Assembly (NCBI GenBank): GCA_947646735.1
Contig: CANTFK010000333.1
Location: 142,060 to 206,059, forward strand
From: Peronospora farinosa
Lineage: Eukaryota; Oomycota; Peronosporomycetes; Peronosporales; Peronosporaceae
Direction: 5' to 3'
Length of the DNA: 64,000 nt
The stretch's first letter is position 1. The number at the start of each line of letters is the position of its first letter. Under the pieces are notes generated by a model. The model searched no databases. It was given only the letters and a program-made list of their open reading frames with translations, and was not told the origin of the DNA. The translations under genes were made by a program, and so were the position numbers. This document shows positions 58,604-64,000 of this stretch, one piece after another.

Positions 58604-59695
58604 GTATATATAGGCATTTATAAACGCATCTAATTGCTAGGGTGTTTAATCATCATTCCGAAAATTTAAGAAGCGAAGTATACACTTAATAGTTTATTTA
58701 CTAGGGATATCAAGTTGTTTTTTATGATGGAAAGATGCGCGAAGGTGACGCTGCTAAGGTGTGTGCCCTTCGCTTCGACATAAAGGACGGCGAGCTCTAC
58801 GCTGATATTATATTGTCCCATTCAGGGTATTAGTTCGTCGTTCCGACGGATAGGTGCACGAACTCTACGCTGATAGAAATCAAACCCATCACTTTTCTTA
58901 GTTTATTAGGTTAATTATATTTAGTTGATAAGTTTAAAGTTAATAAAGGTTGGTATATTGACACATCACTTTACTTTAAAATACCCGGTTAAGTTAGGTT
59001 ATTGCAAAATATGAAGTCAATGTGTATGAAAGTCAAAGTGTACCTGTCGACGCCGGTCATTGTATACCTGTCGTTTCGCAAGTCAAAGTGTACCCGTCGT
59101 ATCGACGGACACATTAAGCGAAGTCTGACTTTTGATCTTCGTACCCATTATTTTACTTCTATATATCCGGTTATATATGGTAATTGATGGGTATAAAGGT
59201 GAATGTGTACCCATCGTTCTGTATCGTAGAATATCCGGTTGACTCAGGCAAATTTGTAAGTATGTGCAATACATATGATCATTTCACTTATTGTATCTAA
59301 TCCCAATTCAACCTGATCACAACGCTTGCTATTGCCAACTTTTTACTGTATTGATAAAGCACTGAACTCATGTTTGAAACGATTATATAGTACTGTATGT
59401 GCCTAATCTAATATTTATAATGAGCTGTGTTTGATATAGCAATATGTAATGAGGAATTTGAAGGTCAATGTGTATTATCGTTTCGTGGATTGATTATATA
59501 AAAAGGAGCACGTACCCGGACGCACTGAATTCTGATATGAGCATCTGCTCACGTAACTATAAATGCAAAAATACAAACTCTGTCAATGCAAAATGAGCCA
59601 AAAATGCAAAATCAGCCAATGCAAAATTGATACGATAACGAAATTTAGCCAATCCGAATGCTGGAAAAGCAGACGGACAGACAGTAAATTATTTT
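58604..59695 (-). repeat. Hairpin satellite, reversed orientation
   Basis: The same boxes and landmarks as the other blocks but on the minus strand, diverged. The ATTGGCT short repeats appear reversed at 59560-59670, just before a head-to-head junction. No gene. Confidence 0.8.
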
Positions 59696-61505
59696 TATTT
59701 TCTATATAATAAAAGAATTGTGTCCGTCCGTAGTGCTCCTTTTCCGGCATTCGGATTGGCTAATTTTGCATTATTTGCTAATTTTGCCTTGGCTAATACT
59801 GCATTATCGGCTATTTCGGATTGGCTGATTTTGCGTTTTTGCATCGATAATAACATGGGTAGATTTCCCTAACTGAATATAGTTTATTTGGCGTGTCTGT
59901 TCTTTATATAATACATCGACGAAACGATGGGTACACGTTGACCTTCATTCCCATCGTTATGTTGCTATATCAGAAAAAGCTTTTCTTGAAATATTAGATT
60001 AGGCAAATGCTTTCGATTCGTTTTTTAAAAACATAGGTTCAGCGCTTTGATAATACACTAAATGTGGTAAAAGCAAGCTTTGTCAATAGGTTGAACAAGA
60101 TTCAGTTCCAATAGCAAAGTAACCCAAATGTATTGAATTTTACCTATTATTGTATCGAGTCAGCCAGATATTCTTAAGTAAATAGATGGGTACGAATATA
60201 AAAAAAGTAGACTTCACTCTCCATGTCCGTCGAAACGACATATACACACTGACATTGGCTTTCGTACTTATGTCTTTTAATTTAATTAAAAATATTCTAC
60301 GGTAAATGAAAGGCCAATATACTATTAGCAGCGAATTTGCGCACTTATGCATCAGAACGACGAGGAGCATCGACAAGCTGCATTTTGGCTAAAAGAAGCT
60401 TAAAAGAACCGTTTGACACACCGACATTCAGTTCTTTTTATAAGGAGTAGAAAATTTATGTTCGGTCCGGCGCGCCTATCGTCTAAATGACGGGCACACT
60501 TCTAAGCGCAGCGTTGCGTTTTTAAGGGTGCCTCTATATACTACCAGCATATGCTTCATGCGCAATTTCCGTCGGAAACAGCAACTTAACACCCTAGAAA
60601 ATTGCTACGTTTAAGATGCCTATATATACTACTTCGCACCGTTAGAACGACAGGTGATCCAATGAAACATTTACGGAAGGACGAGAAAACATTAACCTTA
60701 TAATCCATCTTTACCCTAAGTCGATTTAATATTTTACTGCAAAATGATTAATCTACAGGACAAAAGGCAGACCATGTTCGTCAAAACGACGGGTGAACAC
60801 CCTAACCTTCAAAACGACAGGTATACATTGACCTGCATACACATTGCCTTTATAACTAATCAATTACCTAGGTCAATACACGATCAGCGTCATATTTGTG
60901 CACCTATCGGTCGAAACGACGGGAACACCCCTATATATGTATAAATAGCATAAAACCATGTCCGTCGGAACGACGGGTAAGTACCCTAGTATGGATAAAA
61001 GGAATTGTGTCCGTCCGTCAGTCCGTCCGTCCGTCCGTCCGTCCGTAGTGCTCCTTTTCCGGCATTCGGATTGGCTAATTTTGAATTGGCTAATTTTGCA
61101 TTTTGCATTAATAATAACATGAGCTGATTTGCATACGAAATGATGGGTACACATTAACCTTCATACCCATCATTACATATTGCTATATCAAACACAGCAT
61201 TTTTGTAGTATTAGATTAAGCACATACTTTAGATTTTGTTTAAGAATATGAGTTTTGTGCTCTATTAATACACTATAGAAGGTAAAAGCAAGCGTTGTGA
61301 TCAGGTTAAACTGGATTCAGTTCTAACAGGCAAAGTTACCCTTATGTATTGTATCATACTTATTAAAACACCTGAGTCTATCAAATATTTAAAAGACAAA
61401 AGATGGGTACGAATATTAACAAGGGGACTTTACTCACCATGTCCGTCGGATCGACAATGACCGCGGAACGACAGGTACACATTGACCTTTCTACACATTG
61501 GTTTT
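59696..61505 (+). repeat. Hairpin satellite, forward, diverged
   Basis: Begins with a TCTATATAATAAAAGAA terminus at 59701. A box plus CTAG at about 60962-60990 is followed by a variant terminus (TATGGATAAAAGGAA). A short GTCC/GTCCGTCC run occurs at 61008-61048. No gene. Confidence 0.8.
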
Positions 61506-61665
61506 TGTAACGGGATTACACGACGGTTGTAGCATCATTCCCAGAGTTTACGGTTGAAGTTTTCCTCTATTGAATATAATGTATTCATGATACTTCTCTT
61601 TAGAGGTATTAAGTATGAGCATTAATAGACGGTAAGAGGTAATACCGTATCCTAACCATTAGAAT
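61506..61665 (+). repeat. Truncated Gypsy LTR stub
   Basis: TGTAACGGGATTACACGACGG and the next 150 bases follow the E1 LTR (TTAAGTATGAGC, ACGGTAAGAGGTAATACCGT). The match ends near 61665, where GC-rich sequence starts. Confidence 0.75.
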
Positions 61666-62340
61666 TTTTGGTGGAGTGGGGTCTCAAAATTGTATGATGA
61701 GACCCCAAACCACTCACTGTGCCGGACTGCCGACTGTCGGAGGGGGTACCCCGATGCCGCGTATGGACCTTCTTCTCACCTTGTGTACCCGTCGGCTGGC
61801 GGGTTGCACTCTTCGGAGGACTTGGTGACGATGTAGATGTCTGGCTTGAGGGAGGTAGACCTGGGGGGCCTCGAGTGGACATGCTTCACTCGGTGGGCCG
61901 GTAGGTGGCCACTCGATCGACCTTGTCGAGAGTGGACTTAGAGCCAAATTCTTCAGGGGCGCTTGTCGTCCCTGGCCTTTTCCTTCTGTTTCAGGGGTAT
62001 TAACCACCTGACCTTTACGTTGCTCCCGGACCTTGAGGTGAGGGAGACCGCTTCCGATAGCGGGTCTTGGGGGGGGGTGTTGCTACTCGAACGAGCTCAC
62101 AGGCCAAATATATCCTGGAGCTCTATTCGCACTTGAACTTCGCTACACAACTGTCTTCGACGGGGGGCCAAAAATATCCCTTCCCGGAACAGTGGGTAAC
62201 TTAGAACAAGTCCGTCTTGGGTGACGGAGTCGTGCCACGTAGATCGCAAATTGAGTAGTATTTAATATAGTCCTATCCTTTTAACTCCTTTACTCTATCC
62301 TTGCCTGAAGCTCTGATTCCTTGCGTCGACTGGTCTGATC
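61666..62340. other. GC-rich leader of an unidentified element
   Basis: Starts with the perfect stem GGGGTCTCA/TGAGACCCC (61678-61706). GC content rises sharply against the satellite. It may be an LTR or untranslated leader of the element whose Gag-like frame follows, but no second copy is in the window to prove an LTR. Confidence 0.35.
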
Positions 62341-62384
62341 CTTGTGTTAACTGGTCCGGAGTGGCTGAACCCCGAGGGGCCGAG

Positions 62385-62715
62385 GTCGACTGACGAGGGA
62401 TTCAGGTCGGCCAATGAGGGACCCAAGGTCTACCAGCGAGGGACCGGGTCGACCAACGAGGGATCCAGGTCTATCAACGCGAGACCGGGTCGACCAACGA
62501 GGGACCCAGGTCTACCAGCGAGGGACCGGGTCGACCAATGAGGGACCGGGTCGACCAACGAGGGACTGGGTCTACCGACAAGGGACCCAGGTCGACCAAC
62601 GAGGGACCGGGTCGACCAATGAGGGATCCAGGTCTATCAACGAGGGGTCGGGTCGACTGATGAGGGATAGGGTCGACCAACGAGGGGCCGGGTCGATTAA
62701 TGAAGGGCCATGGTC
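62385..62715 (+). repeat. 20-21-bp minisatellite
   Basis: About fifteen units of CCGGGTCGACCAACGAGGGA with variants (GTCTACCAGCG, GTCTATCAACG). Since 20 is not a multiple of three, frames drift. Open frames across it (RPTRDPGLPARDRVDQ) are by-products. Confidence 0.88.
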
Positions 62716-62957
62716 AACTTCCTTCGGTACCGATTAACCGGTACCCTTATACTGATTTTTCTTCGGTGGGTCCTGCGGATTGTTCTCCACCAACGGTCGC
62801 TCCCCTTCGAGGCCCCTGTCTCTCTGGTCTACCGTCCCTGACCCACGGTCTATACTCCGAATCCAGCTGGATTCTGGGGTCCCCATATCGCAAAAACAGG
62901 ACTTCACCACAGCCGCCCCCTGCACTTGCTCAACCGTACAACGGATTGAGCACGCGC

Positions 62958-64000
62958 ATGTCTTCACTTCCTTCGTCACGTAGGTCCTTTACTGTTCCCT
63001 TTGTTGCTCATCCATCTCTAACTCGTGTCGTTCCAGCCATGTCTTCCCCTAGTTCTGACCCACCATCTGCTGACCCACCGTCTGCTGACCCAGTCCGCTG
63101 ACCCACCGTCTGAAGAGCCGACCTCGATAGTTTCCACGCCTTCAGTCGCCCCTGGTTCTGACCCCCCCCATCTGCCGAACCACCGTCCGCTGACCCACCG
63201 TCTGAAGAGCCGACCTCGATCGTCGTCGCGCCTTCGGTTGACTCTCCATGTGGAGAGGCGTCCTTGGCCGACCTTCCCGGGACGGTGTCTTCGCCGTTGA
63301 GTGCTGCTGAAACTGTTGTCGTTGATAGCTCTCCCGTTTCCACCGCTTTGCCTCCTGCCGAGACGGCAGATGCTCCTGTCACGCTGGCCTCCATGGTTGA
63401 CAACCCGTCTTCCGCGCCAGTCGACCTGCGGGTAGCTCTGCAGGAAATGCAAGCTCTCGTGGACGTGCAATCTCACCGCATAGAGGACTGCGAGGGTCGG
63501 CTAGGTGTCCTTCCCCCTTCGGCCGCCTTGTTGGACACTCGTTGTGAGCGGTTGGAGGAAACATTGCGCAACAATTCCCGGCTGGTGGCCCAACTCCGCG
63601 AAGCTCTCCAGCGCGAGACTGCACTGGTGGATCGTCTGCGATAGAATATCGACCACATTCGGAGCCGTTACTCGCTTCTCGCCGCAGAGCTCGACCATGT
63701 CGATTTCTTCGATGGGCCACCTCCGGGACCAACTCCTCCTTCGGCAGCTTCGCCCCCGGCCGTATGTTCCCCATCGCGGCCGGCAAAGGATCTTGGTAAG
63801 CGGTCCAGGCGGCCGTCACCCCGTGTACCTGCTAAAGTTTCCAAGCCTCCGAGGCCCGACACATCCGCGATACCACTGTCGGAAGTCTCTGGTGGCCGCT
63901 CTCCTGTCATGCTGGAGTCTTTGGACGACGACCTCAGCGACGACAGCGAGACCCTTTGGGCGGCCCTGGCCAAGTTTCGTTCTTCTGGTCGGCGCCCCAC
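62958..64000 (+). pseudogene. Gag-like coiled-coil ORF of a retroelement, cut by window end
   Basis: ATG 62958 region (MSSLPSSRRSFTVPF) leads into Ser/Asp/Pro repeats (SDPPSADPP) with frameshifts. The main frame then reads VALQEMQALVDVQSHRIEDC, a coiled coil, and LEETLRNNSRLVAQLREALQ. A TAG at 63642-63644 interrupts; the frame goes on with NIDHIRSRYSLLAAELDHV, a proline/basic stretch and an acidic DDDLSDDSETLWAALAKF. The layout resembles a retroelement Gag N-terminus, but no zinc knuckle or enzyme is reached. Confidence 0.45.

Noticed and set aside
61008..61048. GTCC/GTCCGTCC run as a telomere-like repeat
   Set aside because: Too short and within a diverged satellite unit where the same motif is normally single.

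Overview
The window looks like one repeat-dominated stretch of an oomycete-type eukaryotic genome (Phytophthora or downy-mildew-like). The reasons are several nested Ty3/Gypsy chromodomain elements and one Ty1/Copia element, Helitron-type termini, and a single host gene for a membrane phosphatidate cytidylyltransferase with an oomycete-like initiator upstream. The species is inferred, not proven. I found no rRNA, tRNA, CRISPR or bacterial operon structure.

Layout. 1-3866, 11983-15637, 20314-32472, 47509-47830 and 58604-61505 are AT-rich satellite built around the small hairpin CCGTCGGAACGACGG. Many copies are followed by nine or so bases and CTAG, and several of those by TCTATATAATAAAAGAA. 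That is the 3' end and 5' end signature of a Helitron, so I read the satellite as head-to-tail Helitron-derived units. Four almost identical 2,175-bp units lie at 22805-31508.

Retroelements. E1 (Gypsy) is 3867-11982. A Copia element with identical 260-bp LTRs and a GTTTA target duplication is 15638-20313. A jumble of Gypsy remnants (E5) lies at 32473-35748. E4 (Gypsy, minus strand) runs from 38719 down to 35749; its LTR is split by E2 (Gypsy, 39202-47393). E3 (Gypsy, plus strand) is 50427-58603. The window ends in an LTR stub (61506-61665) and the 5' part of a GC-rich, coiled-coil Gag-like element (61666-64000). Most gag-pol frames carry frameshifts or stops. The only convincing host gene is the cytidylyltransferase at 48154-50031 (minus).

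Main observations. (1) E1, E2 and E3 each carry a long antisense ORF that starts about 95-112 bp before the 3' LTR and ends in a coiled coil antisense to the chromodomain region. In E1 it is fully open while sense gag-pol is broken. (2) E2 is saturated with perfect 7-13-bp stem-loops, including in-frame coding sequence, and one LTR hairpin shows compensatory changes between the two LTRs. (3) E4 and E3 form a 3.1-kb inverted repeat around the host gene. The outer LTR of E4 and the 3' LTR of E3 match and share the flank GTATA, so the gene probably sits on a segment inverted by recombination between two Gypsy copies.
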